NCBI GenBank assembly: GCA_001662425.1
Contig: BDDC01001098.1
Coordinates: 9,110 to 33,699, forward strand
Origin: Chlamydomonas sphaeroides
Lineage: Eukaryota; Chlorophyta; Chlorophyceae; Chlamydomonadales; Chlamydomonadaceae
Length of the DNA stretch: 24,590 nucleotides
Direction of reading: 5' to 3'
Below, piece after piece: positions 11,701 to 21,112 of the stretch; the stretch's first letter is position 1; each line of letters starts with the position of its first letter. The notes beneath the pieces are model-generated. The model was given only the letters and a program-made list of their open reading frames with translations. It had not been told where the DNA came from and made no database searches. The position numbers were made by a program, and so were the translations under genes.

Positions 11701-14700
11701 GTGGCGCCGCCAGGCGCGCCGGCGAGCGCGTTGGCGGCTACGCCTCCGCCGGGCATCCCGCCGGCTTCCGCGGCGCCGCCGCCCGAGCTGCCCCGACGGC
11801 CGCTCGCGCCGCCGCCGTCACGCTGGACAGCCAACGCCGGGCCTGCGCATGCATACCAGCCGTCAGCATGTGACACTGGCGAACCCCCTTCTTCAGGATT
11901 CGGTATCACATGTGTCAAAGTAGGATAGCGTGCGGCCATTCGAGCCCCCACGCAGGGGCCACGGCACGCTGCAAGTTGGGCCGCGCCTATCCACCCTACC
12001 TGCCAGCCCCACGCCCGCTCCTAGGTCCTCGAGGGACCCGCTGCCCGCGTGCCCCGCCGCTGCGGCCGCGGCGCGCAGCAGCGCCCTTGGCGCCGTGCTG
12101 AGCTCCTGCTCCGCGCCGTCGCCTTCCGCGTCCATGCCGTACGACCCGTACGACGTCAGGCCGCTGACGTCAGCGGCGCCGCCGGCGGCCGCCACCGCGG
12201 CGGCGACGGCCGCGTCCGTCTCGCTCAGCTGGCCCGAGTGCTGGTGCCCTGGCGGCGCCGCCGCAGCCGTATGCTGGCCGGCGGCGCCGCCGCCGCCACT
12301 GGCGGCCCGGCCGTCCAAGAGGCGGCGGCGCTTGGAGTCAGCGCCGTCGTCAGAGCCGCCATCGCGGAGCATGCGGGGGCCGCAGGTGGCGGTGCAGGTG
12401 GCGTAGTGGTCTGCGCCTGCAGGGGATACAGGGGACAGGGCAGGCCCGCAGGACACCGTGAGCAAGGCGACAGGCGGCCCGTGCACGCAATATGCACACA
12501 GGACGCGCCTTTCTGCGCCCCAAACCCCCGCACATCCGCACCCAGCCCAGCAGCCCAGCATGCGAGGGAGCTGGCGGCCCCAGCCCAGCCCACGCGCACT
12601 GCAACCACGCCAGACCCCGAGAGCCCCTAGCCCCACACACGCCCGCGCCCGCGCCCGCGCACACGACGACGCCGGCGCCCACACGCTACTGCCGCCAGCT
12701 CACCGTGCCAGCTGCCGCCCGCGACGCCCTCACGCTCCGTCGGCTCCGGCGCGTCGCTGCTGCTGGCCGCGCGCGCCCCGGGGTGCAGCAGCTGCACGCC
12801 GCAGCCGCTGCCGGTCGCCGCGGCCGCAGCCGGCGCCGCGCCGCAGCCCGACTCAGGCTGCTGCACCGCTCCAGCGGCGGGCGAGATGCCCCGCCGGCCC
12901 CTGCGGGCCATGTTCACCTCTCAGTAACAAGCCTGCCCCGTCTCCCCACCCACCCCGGCCACGTGCAGCCTAGCTAGCCTCCATGCGCAGAGGCTGCAGG
13001 CACGCAGCATGCCAGCCTACCTGCGGGCCCATCGCGACAGCAGCTCCACCAGTGCCTGGTCGCCGCCGGGCGCCCCCAGCCGGATGTTGGACAGCAGCGC
13101 GGCGGCCGCCGCATTGTCCAGCCGGCCTGGCAGCGGGACGTGGCACAACGGGCGAGAGGCATGCGGTGAGTGCCAATGAGCCAAAAACCGGTGGGGTGTG
13201 AGGCCCCGGCAGGCTGCCGCCGGCTCTGGAGCCCTTCCCGCCCCCGCCGGGCATCCCTGCTCCGTGCTGCCGTGCCTCCCTGCTCCGTTCCGCCCCACTC
13301 ACTGACGACCCAGGGCATGACCCGCTCCAGCAGCCGCAGCGGCATGGCCCGGATGGTGCGGTACACCAGGCTGCGCTGCTGCGCCTCGCACAGGTGCGCC
13401 TCCAGCAGCGGGAACACGTCCGCCTCCTCGCGCTGTTGAGGGGGTTGGAATGCGGCAGCGAGGCGAGGAGCGTCAGCCAATGGGCTGGGCCGCGCGGCCG
13501 GCTGACCCCTTGAATGATGGCCGCGCGGCGTTGACTCAGGTGATGGCGGCGGCCGGCGGACGGCTTACCTGCATGTGGTGCTCGATGGACGCGTGCACCG
13601 CCTCGGCCGAGCAGCACAGCCGCTCCAGCATGGAGGCCACCTCCTGCAGGGGCGGCGCCAGGGGCCGGGGGAGGAACAGCGCGCCGGGTCAGGGCGCCGC
13701 CGCCGCATACCCCCGACCCGCACCGAGCGCGCCGCTGCACAGACGTCCAGGCTGCGGGCTGGAGAGCATGCACGCACACACGCCAGACCCGGGTGCAGCC
13801 TGAGCCGCTGGTCCGGCCCTATCTCGTCGCCCGTTCCAGAGCCTGGCCCCATGCACCCCAGCTCCTGGGCCCCAGCGCTCCAGAATCCCCTTCCCTGGGC
13901 TGGAGAGCGGCGCGGCGCGGCTAGCACGCTGTTTGGGCCCGCTGCTGCTGGCATGTGCCCCAGCCTGCCGTTGCCTGCGCCCTGCTGGCGCCGCACCTTG
14001 CGGCCACGGCGCGCAAACGCCCGCACGTCCGCCAGCATGCGGCCCAGGTCCTCGAAGTTGCTCAGCTCCGACTCGTGCTCCTTCTCGCACTGCTGCGCCG
14101 CGCCGCCCGCGTAAGCCGCCAGGCGCTGGACCTGTGGGGGCCAGGCAGTCAGGGCTGAGCGTTGGGCACCGGTACGCTGCGCGCACCGCAGCAGCCAGGC
14201 GGCGCTCGGGCGCGAGCCTAACAAGGCGTGGCATGGGTGCCCCTTGCAGATCCACATTCCCATCTGCGGACAAACTCGGAGAATGACGTCCCCTTCCCAT
14301 CGACCGAATCAATCGTCTGGGACGCGGCTTCAGGACCGCTCCACCTCGTTGTCCACCCCAGACGCCCCGCGCAGCCCCTGCGCCGCGATGAACGCGCTGC
14401 ATCCCGCCGCGGCCCTCACCTCGGGAAACAGCACCTCCTCCTCGCTAATGCTGTGGAACACGTACACGGAGCGCAGGAAGCGGTGCCGCTCTAGCAGCGA
14501 CGACAGGTGGCCGGCGGTTATGGCCTCGCCCCCAAGCTGCAGCGACCGCGCTTCGCGAGCAAAGTCCGCCAGCGACGCGCAGATGGAGCGGTGAAAATGG
14601 ATGATCTCCTGCAGCGGGGCGCGGCCCTGGCAGCCCGCGCCACCAGCGGCTTTCGCCGCCGGCAGGTCGAAGGGTTGCAACCCGGTGGGCCCCGAGCCCG

Positions 14701-16291
14701 CGGGATGCAGCAACGCAGCGGGCGAGCTGCCATCGGGCGGCCGGGATGACGGCGACGGCGGGTCGGCGGCGCCGCCGCCGCCGCAGGTGCCACCGGTCGT
14801 GGAGGCTGAGCAGGGCGGCGAGCCGCCTGCGCAGAGCCCGCTGCCATCCGGGCTGCAGCCCGCGGGCTGCCTGACTGCGGGCGTGGCACCGCGGTTGACG
14901 ACCGTGGACGGCGGCGTCGACGACGCCGGCCGTGCGCTGGGTCCGTAGGCGCAGGCCGCAGGATTACCGCAGCAAGCAAACGCCGAGGACAGCGGCGGCT
15001 GGTGAGCCGGCGGCTGTGGCAGGGCCGTGTCCGCGTCGGCGTCGGCGTCGGTATCGCCGGCGGCCGCGACGCGGGGCACGAGCGCGGCGGGCTGCAGCCA
15101 GGAGGTGAGCAGCTGCGAGAGCAAGTTGTCCGGGATGACGTTGCGGATCTCCTCGAGCAGCTGCTCCTGCTCTTCCTGCGCAGGGTGGACACAAGCGGAG
15201 CCATGTGGGTCGGGCGAAAAGGGCCAGCAGAGGCGATGACACTGGGCAGGGGCTTGCGTCCAGGGCCAGCGCCTAGGACGTGTGGGTTGGGGTTTCCGTT
15301 TCGGGGACTTCGGGTGCTGCATGGACCCGCTGCCGTGCATCATGGCAGCCCGCGGGCCCCAGGGCCGGGGCCCCGGCCGATGCGCTGGGGTGTGCCGGTG
15401 CCGCCTGGCTCCAGCGAGGTTGCACGACTCCCTGACAGAGCTGCGCACCCGTGGTATCCGGGGCTTGAGCTGCGATAGAACGCGCTCCACGGTTTCCAAG
15501 GGTATGCTGTAAAGGAATTGCGCCACCAGCTCCGCCTGCTCCGCAAAGGAGAAGTGCTGCAGCAGCAGCGGCAGCAGCTGCTCCTCCTCCTTGGCCAGGT
15601 GCTTGCGCAGCGTAGTGTGGATCTCTTCCACCTTGCAGATCAGGGTGCTGCGCGGGCGTCGGGGCGTATGAGGCCGGGTGAGCGGGTGCGCGCGTTGCAC
15701 GTGCGGGAGTTGGCATGCCCTGCGCCGAAAACCAGCGCACCGTATCGTGCACTTCCGCTTGCTATCTGTCTCCTCCAGAGCCGTCTTCAGCAGCTGGCTG
15801 AGCTGCTCGAACAGAGCCTCCTACACGCACGAGCACAAGCAATTGCGAATTGGCGCGAGCTGCAACCGACACTGCGCCCGGCCGTCTGACCATGCCGCAC
15901 CTCATCCTGGTGCTCGATGCTGTAGGCAAGAGTGACGTTTCGGACCTTGGAGTCTAGGACAGGGTACAGGACCTGCGCGCGCAAGAACTGCGTCGAGCGC
16001 AGGCCGAGCGACACCTGACGCGCCCAGACGCACCTCGTCTTCGACCGTGCTGTGGTACTTGTACACCTGCTCCAGGAACTTGTAGCGCTCGCGCAGGTCG
16101 CTGAGCATCAGGTCTACGCCCTCGCCCGGCGTCTCCAGCGAGCGCACACGCTCAGCCAGTAAGCCGAGCTCCGCCCGGATGGAGTTATGGAAGTGTCCAT
16201 AGATGAAGTTGATTGGCGGATAGCGCGTGAGCGCCGCGGCAAGACGTTGGGTCGGCAAGACTGGGCCGAGCTGAGTCGCAGCGCTAGCCAT
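7114..16291 (-). CDS. BTS: BRUTUS/HRZ-like hemerythrin RING E3 ubiquitin ligase, complete 22-exon gene
   Basis: Exons in gene order: 16291-16034, 15972-15901, 15820-15741, 15647-15449, 15175-14420, 14131-13997, 13643-13569, 13432-13303, 13126-13021, 12900-12704, 12416-12000, 11842-11328, 11072-10932 (or 10911), 10743-10598, 10352-10225, 10017-9742, 9538-9391, 9097-8729, 8445-8236, 8027-7868, 7625-7512, 7275-7114. Every junction keeps phase, giving 1,597 (or 1,604) residues; plant homologues have about 1,250, and the excess is Gly/Ala/Pro-rich linkers. The start ATG at 16291 has G at -3 and +4. Order: three hemerythrin domains, CHY, CTCHY, RING, zinc ribbon. Plant BTS/HRZ proteins bind iron through the hemerythrin domains and ubiquitinate iron-response regulators such as bHLH factors. 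The same role is inferred here. A basic SKRRRLL near residue 697 may be a nuclear signal. The family assignment is firm; individual splice sites could shift. Confidence 0.93.
10225..11684 (-). other. Hemerythrin domain 3 with a low-complexity insertion
   Basis: Ligand-bearing segments are DHIFQFHRAL (His868/His873), AHSKSEDEIVFPALE (His986, Glu990), YTLDHRQEE (His1015, Glu1018) and THIRSEESELWPLF (His1073, Glu1077). Between helices 1 and 2 sits an insertion of about 60 residues, poly-Gly and Pro/Thr-rich, roughly residues 899-960. The domain ends with the family signature FSREEQQYLVGVIIG and LLPWVS. Confidence 0.88.
11536..11559 (-). repeat. (CCG)8 trinucleotide run coding poly-Gly in hemerythrin domain 3
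   Basis: Eight perfect CCG units on the plus strand read as GGC glycine codons in exon 12 of the BRUTUS-like gene. The run is in frame and falls in the loop between helices 1 and 2, where length change should be tolerated. Confidence 0.9.
13303..14614 (-). other. Hemerythrin domain 2 (end of exon 5 to exon 8)
   Basis: Ligand-bearing segments are IIHFHRS (His396/His398), YVFHSISEEEVLFPE (His444, Glu448), CEKEHESE (His474, Glu477) and SIEHHMQREEADVFPLL (His522/523, Glu527/528). All four helix signatures are intact, so this domain should bind metal. It follows a linker of about 180 residues rich in Pro, Ala, Gly and Cys (CCGNPAACAYG). The intron between helices 3 and 4, at 13644-13996, is 353 bases and holds nothing recognisable. 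Confidence 0.88.
15449..16291 (-). other. Hemerythrin domain 1 (exons 1-4)
   Basis: Likely di-iron ligands are visible in all four helices. GHFHNS carries His33/His35. YKYHSTVEDE carries His80 and Glu84. YSIEHQDE carries His107 and Glu110/111. RKHLAKEEEQLLPLL carries His153 and Glu157/158. The family tail SFAEQAELVAQFLYSIP follows. Introns of 61, 80 and 93 bases split it, the shortest in the gene. The first intron falls just after the second-helix acidic cluster, before VLYP. Confidence 0.9.
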
Positions 16292-17161
16292 GGCAGCGCC
16301 GCCAAATGCTAGAGCACTTCAGCGCCCGGCATAGTTTTGCGGTAGGGCGTGGTCGGTTCGTTTGGATGCGCCGTGTTCAAGTGCTCGTCGCTGCACGTTA
16401 CAAGGTGCGAAACAACAGTGGTGGTGTGCTGACGGGTGTCAGATGATGCCCGCGCGACGTGGTTGTGACGACCTGTCAATGTGCGCTTCTCGGTTCTCTC
16501 GGTGAAGCAACCTATTATGGACCCAGATTATGAAGCGCTACGGCAACACCTTTCCTAGTTGGAGACAATTTTGTGTTGAGAACTGGTAACAGGACGCGCG
16601 GGGATTCTACTGACCCAGGGGACGGTGCATCCTCGACCGCGCCTGCCCCGCACGTGCCTCTGGCACCCGGCTGCGCGCGGCTACAGCTTTTGTCTGCCAA
16701 TCTTATCCATGGCTGGAAGTGCACAGCGCACACAGCCATAGGTGCACACTGGCTGCGTGTACCGGCTTGCCCGGGGATTCTGTTGCTCACCCCTGGGCCC
16801 ATGCGCTATGGGCCACCACCTACGCTGCAAGGGGGACCTGCTGGCGGTCGTAGCCGTGTGCTACCGCGGCTGAGACGCGATGGATCGGTGGCGGCGAGGC
16901 TTTGGCGTGACACGTGAGGCGGCGCGCGGCGGCGACCGCGGTGGTGGCTTTGGAAGGTCTCGCTCGGGGTGTTATAACGTTTCCCTGACCGAAATGGACG
17001 GTCAAATGTTGCAAGATGCATACAATGTTCATAGGCGCCCTGGCAGGCGGTTATGCGCCTAGGTCTCAGGCATGCCGCCCAGGCTGCTCAACCACATGCG
17101 GCCCCGACCCTTCACGCGTACAACCAGTAGCCTGCATAGGTGCATACACACTTGCCCCGCC
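16292..17161 (-). promoter_or_regulatory. Gap between the BRUTUS-like gene and the coiled-coil gene
   Basis: Both neighbours are on the minus strand. The gap should therefore hold the 3' UTR of the coiled-coil gene and the promoter and 5' UTR of the BRUTUS-like gene. A minus-strand TGTAA lies at 16398-16402, about 110 bases before the BRUTUS-like ATG and 760 after the coiled-coil stop. If used, it leaves a very short promoter. No TATA box is obvious. A small inverted repeat, TGACCG/CGGTCA, spans 16986-17004. The open frames here show no domain content. Confidence 0.35.
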
Positions 17162-19026
17162 TCACAGCCCCTCGTCGTACTGCGCCTCCACCGCCTCCAT
17201 CACCACACCAGCGTCCCCACCGGCTGCCTCGAGCGCCTCCGCCAGCGCCGCCACCTTGCAGCTCTCATGCCCCAGGCACGCCAGCATCACCTCTGCCTCA
17301 CACCGTAGCTGCGCCGCCTCCGCCTCAACCTTCGCCCGCTGCACCGCCTCCCGCTGCAGCTGCTCGCGCAGCGCCTTGCGCTCGCTGCTCGCGCTCGAGG
17401 CGACGCGCAGCGACGCCGCGAACTTGCTCGCCAGGGCCACCGCCTGCGCCCGCTCCTTCTCCAGGCTGACCTGCATCGCAGCCTGCCCCTGCTGCAGCTC
17501 CTGCTGCAGACCGCTGCGCTCCTGCCATGCCTCCGCCAGCTGCTCCTTGGCCGCCTCCAGCTGCTCCCACACCGCCTCGTGCTCGGCCTGCATCGCAGCC
17601 GCCGCCTCGTCAAACTCGCGCCGCTGCTGCGCCAAATCCCGGCGCGCGGCGATGCGCATGCGCCGCTCCTGCTCGTGAGCCTCGCAGTCGCGCACCCACT
17701 GCCGCTCCCGGCTCTCGTAGCGACACCGCTGCATGGCCAGAGCCTCACGCAGCGCCGCGATCTCCCGGCGCCGCCGCTGCTCCTCCGAGAGCGGCAGCGG
17801 CTCGCGCAGCAGCGGGTGCCGCCACACGGCAGGGGCCGGGCCCTCCAGCTCCGGGCCCCCCTGGCTGACGCCGCCGCCACAGGCGGCTAGCCCGGCGCCG
17901 CCGTCCCCGCAGCCAGCCGACTGCGCCGCAGCCGCTGGCCCTGGCGGCGCTGCGCTCGCGCCCTCGGCAGCCGCGTCGGCGGCTGGCGTGTCGGCCACGG
18001 GCGGCTGGCACACCTGGCCGCTGGCTGCCGCGCGCCGGGCTGCCTCCACGGCTGCGAGCACCGAGCTGAGAGCCGAGGTCAGGGTGCCGCTGGAGCTGGC
18101 CTCAATCAGCTGGCGGCCCTTGGCGGCGACGTCCGCGGCAGATCCCACGGCAAAGTCCGAGCGGCCCACGATGCCCAGCTGCTCGCCCAGCGTGGCCATG
18201 ACGTAGTGGAACAACGACACGGCCTGCTCCTCGCCGCAGGGCTGCTGCGGTCGCTGCGGTGGCAGCCAGTCGCCCGGCTCGGCCGCCGCGCGCTGTGACG
18301 CCGGGCTGGGCGGCTGCGTGCGGGGCTGCTCCTCCTCGGACTCGTCGTCTTCCCCTGGCAGTTGCAGGAGCGAGCGGGAGCTACTGGCCCGAGTGGCGCT
18401 GTCGCAAGCGTCGACCAGATCGTCTTCTTCCCAGCAGCATTCGGAAGAGGCGCTAGAGGCACGGGACTCGCAGTGCCTCAGCTCTCGGCGGCGGTCACTG
18501 GAACTGGGCGCCACCGTGTCAGCATCGCTGTCGGCCACTGCCAGCGAGCCGCGGTCCTGCACCACCATCGTCGCGGGAGTCAGGATGCGCGTCGTGGGCG
18601 CCCAGGGCGTGGGCGCAGGTGGCAGGACGAGGCTCGGGCTGCTGAGGCTGGGCGACGAGACGGCTAGGTTGCTCTGGAGCACGTAGCGCTCTTGCAGGCC
18701 GCGCCTAGGGGACCGAGGCACACGAGGCAGCACGAGGGAGGAGGGCGGGCATTCAGCGAGCGCACTGGAGGTTGCGCAGAGGTATTTGGTGTCCTGTACT
18801 GGAGCTGGCTGGCGAGTGTAGACCGTGGGCGGCCTGCGCACCGGAGAAGCGACGGCGCCGTGAACTCAGGGCGGTGAATGCCGCTGGATGGTGACGTCTT
18901 GGGTGGTGACGCTGAGCAGCCTGGCTCGCCTTGAGTCAGGGCTTGCGATTGCCTACAGTCGCAGCATGAAAGGACGCCGGCGGACGACAGCGACAGTTGC
19001 GACATTGAGGCTTTCGGCCACGGCAT
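17162..19026 (-). CDS. Coiled-coil protein of unknown function, two exons
   Basis: Exon 1 is 19026-18842 and exon 2 is 18704-17162. The 137-base intron has a GTGCGC donor and CCCCTAG acceptor, and the junction codon is restored in phase, giving 575 residues. The ATG at 19026 (MPWPKAS) has an in-frame stop ten bases upstream; the next Met at 19005 is an alternative. The first 200 residues are Ser/Pro/acidic and disordered-looking (CCWEEDDLVDACDSA). Next come a compact stretch (LFHYVMATLGEQLGIVG) and an Ala/Gly-rich linker. The last 220 or so residues are a near-continuous Arg/Glu/Gln/Ala coiled coil (EEQRRRREIAALREALAMQ onward), ending in a short acidic tail. No signal peptide, membrane segment or known catalytic motif is visible. 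A structural or scaffold role is possible but is not shown by the sequence. Confidence 0.7.
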
Positions 19027-19521
19027 TCGGCCTTGTCATCAGTGTTCTTCACGCCTTATGGCCGCTCCATGTCATGCTATAGCGGCTGGCCTACACTGGC
19101 TAGGGGTCGCTGACGGTAGTGACTCGGATGCTAGCCCCTGTCGCTTGCGTACCTGCTCGAGTGTCTTAGTGTTTCCTGCCCAGCGAAACCGGCTTCAAGC
19201 GATGCAGATGTCATATAGAAGGGCGTTACTGCTTCGTCGTCACTTGACAGGGCCTGGAGCGCAGGGGAGCACCGTGATGGCAGAGGAGACGCTACAGGTA
19301 AAAGCTGCCAGAGCAGCCCTCGCCCGCGTCCTTGCCTCGCCACCATCTTGTCCTGGCAATAGTACGCGCATCATGGCTGCCCGCCGGCCTGCCTTCGAGT
19401 TCGCCGTCGCCATTGGCTGTTTTAGTTAGTATCCCTGCTGGTTGTATCGTCGCAGATAAATTCAGTGCGCTTTACTGTTAGCTATAGTTGTAAGCCAAGG
19501 TTGAGAAGCCTAAAACCAGGG

Positions 19522-19540
19522 CGGCACGGTGTTCGTGCCG
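19522..19540. repeat. Perfect GC-rich stem-loop
   Basis: Arms CGGCACG (19522-19528) and CGTGCCG (19534-19540) are perfectly complementary around a five-base loop. TTT follows directly on the plus strand. No gene sits close enough upstream for it to be a terminator, and eukaryotic genes would not need one. Confidence 0.7.
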
Positions 19541-19551
19541 TTTGGCCTCGG

Positions 19552-19580
19552 CCCACCCCTCCCCCGTCTGCCCTCCCCCC
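19552..19580 (-). other. Putative G-quadruplex motif on the minus strand
   Basis: The plus strand carries C-runs separated by single bases or a five-base spacer: CCC-A-CCCC-T-CCCCC-GTCTG-CCC-T-CCCCCC. The minus strand therefore has more than four runs of at least three G with loops of 1-5 bases, meeting the usual quadruplex rule. The C-rich tract continues more loosely to about 19604. Confidence 0.6.
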
Positions 19581-20516
19581 TCCGGTCCGCCCTCCCTCCT
19601 CCGCCAGTGGCCGGGCCTGGCGAAAGCTTATTCTGATGAGCCGTGATGCGCCTACTGGTTGAATGCAGCATTGTAGGGTGCAATACGCTGCGGCACCGGG
19701 GATGCTTCTGCATCGGGGCAGCACATCGTCATGACCGCGCGTTGCCTCGTCGTCGGTGGCGAGATACTTAGGGCTTCGACTGTGTAGGTGGAATGCGCCG
19801 CGTGTCGTGTGTTACGGCCCTGTGTTGATCTCTCGCCGAGGGCTTTGGATGCGGTGCCGTCTGACCTTACCAGCCTGTGTTGATGCGAAGGCGGCAGCAT
19901 GGGTTGTCCTTCATGGGTCACGTGAAGTGACCAAACCTGATCCTTATTGAGACTCTGATTCGAACGTGCCGGGTTGTGGGGTGTGTGGATGGCGATGGCA
20001 CCGGCTTCTGCAGTGCCTTTTGTGCGACGCTGGACCTGGTGCGACGCCGGGCCGGGCCGGGGTATGGTCCCTGGGCGCCGCCGCCGACACCATGTGCTGC
20101 TGCCTGTTGCCTGCGCCGGGCGCAATGGCTGCGTCAGGAGTGTGTGGGACAGGGCTGTGAAGCAGTGGGCTGCGCACATGAGCCAGTGCCTGTCGAATGT
20201 GTCCTGAAGCGTCGGGGGTGCGGCGTGGCTGTTGAGCTGCTGTTGCAGCCCCCTTCAACAATCGACATGGATAGGACAGGCTGGTCCTCGAGACGACCGT
20301 CGCTATGGCCATGGAGAAAGAAAGCGTGCCTGGTCTGCTGCTTGGCTAAGCCGCAGGGCCGTCGCACGCAGGAGCGCCTCCCTGTAGCATCGCATGATAT
20401 TGTGCGCCACGGCAGTGGGCTCCGTTCCGCCTCCATGCCCCTCTCCACCCCAGCCCAGTCCCTCCACCCCACTGTATCGGGCTTCAGGTTTCCGCCGAGG
20501 AGTACCCTGAATCCTG

Positions 20517-20630
20517 GATTCTCCCCCCGGCCCCCAGATTCTCCCCTCGACGCCCCCGACATTCTCCTCTCGGCACGGCCGATACTCCCCCCGGCACAGC
20601 CGATACTCCCCAGCGCCGTCGCGATACCCC
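20517..20630. repeat. Imperfect ~21-bp minisatellite, about 5.5 copies
   Basis: Units begin at 20517, 20537, 20558, 20581, 20602 and 20623, spaced 20, 21, 23, 21 and 21 bases. Each opens with GATACTCC or a variant (GATTCTCC, GACATTCTCC, GATACCCC) followed by a C/G-rich segment. The last units are most alike. It is non-coding on both strands. Confidence 0.75.
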
Positions 20631-20670
20631 GCCGCGATGAATAGGACCTGTCTCGGTTGACAACCCCTCA

Positions 20671-20703
20671 TGACAAAATACTCGCATCGCGAGTATCTTG
20701 TCA
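20671..20703. repeat. Near-perfect 15-bp inverted repeat with a 3-base loop
   Basis: Arms TGACAAAATACTCGC (20671-20685) and GCGAGTATCTTGTCA (20689-20703) pair at 14 of 15 positions around ATC. It begins 40 bases after the minisatellite. It could be a transposon remnant, a protein-binding palindrome or a chance hairpin. Confidence 0.8.
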
Positions 20704-21112
20704 GCCCTCCTCTCCACCAAGGTGCTGGGCCTGGCGCCGAGCACCCGCCAGCTGCGGCGCAGATGGGAGCATACCGTCAATGCATAGACCGCGTCTTGCC
20801 ATCCTGCTATTTCGCACGGCCTGCGTACTCGCTGCATAGGCGACAGCAGGTAATCCTCACCCAACCTCGCTCGTTAACCGAGGCCCAAATGCATTGCTCG
20901 CCATGCCCACACGCCGCAAACCGCCTCCTTCTCGCGTCGCGCCGCTAGCCAGCAAATAAATGAACAGCCCCCCGCTTCCCACAAACCCCAAACCACACAT
21001 CCAAGCGCACGCAGGTGCGGGCGAGCCACCACAAGCTCCCCCTCGGCGCTGGTTGGCCAGCTTTGAGGTCATCTCAACTGTTAGTTGGCCAGCTGCTGAA
21101 CCATGTAGCTTG

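Larger units (their letters stand above)
19027..21112. other. Gene-free intergenic stretch of about 2.1 kb
   Basis: Short open frames on both strands lack domain-like content and splice-phase support. Base composition is visibly less GC-rich than in the genes. The stretch holds two hairpins, a quadruplex-type tract and a 21-bp minisatellite, listed separately. It would include the 3' UTR of the HMA gene and the promoter of the coiled-coil gene. Confidence 0.5.

Noticed and set aside
16573..16917. 114-codon plus-strand open frame between the two minus-strand genes
   Set aside because: It has no domain-like content and no splice context. The composition matches random GC-rich sequence.
18705..18841. 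Extension of the coiled-coil protein upstream in one unspliced frame (GTG at 18841)
   Set aside because: There is no ATG in that frame before a stop. GTGCGC at 18841 and CCCCTAG before 18704 make a phase-correct intron linking to an ATG exon.
19957..19965. GTTCGAATC on the minus strand, a perfect match to the tRNA B-box/T-loop pattern
   Set aside because: The flanking bases do not form a T-arm stem, and no D-arm, anticodon arm or acceptor stem could be found around it.
20517..20703. Tandem units plus palindrome as a possible CRISPR-like array
   Set aside because: The units are contiguous without unique spacers, diverge from one another, and the genome is clearly eukaryotic.
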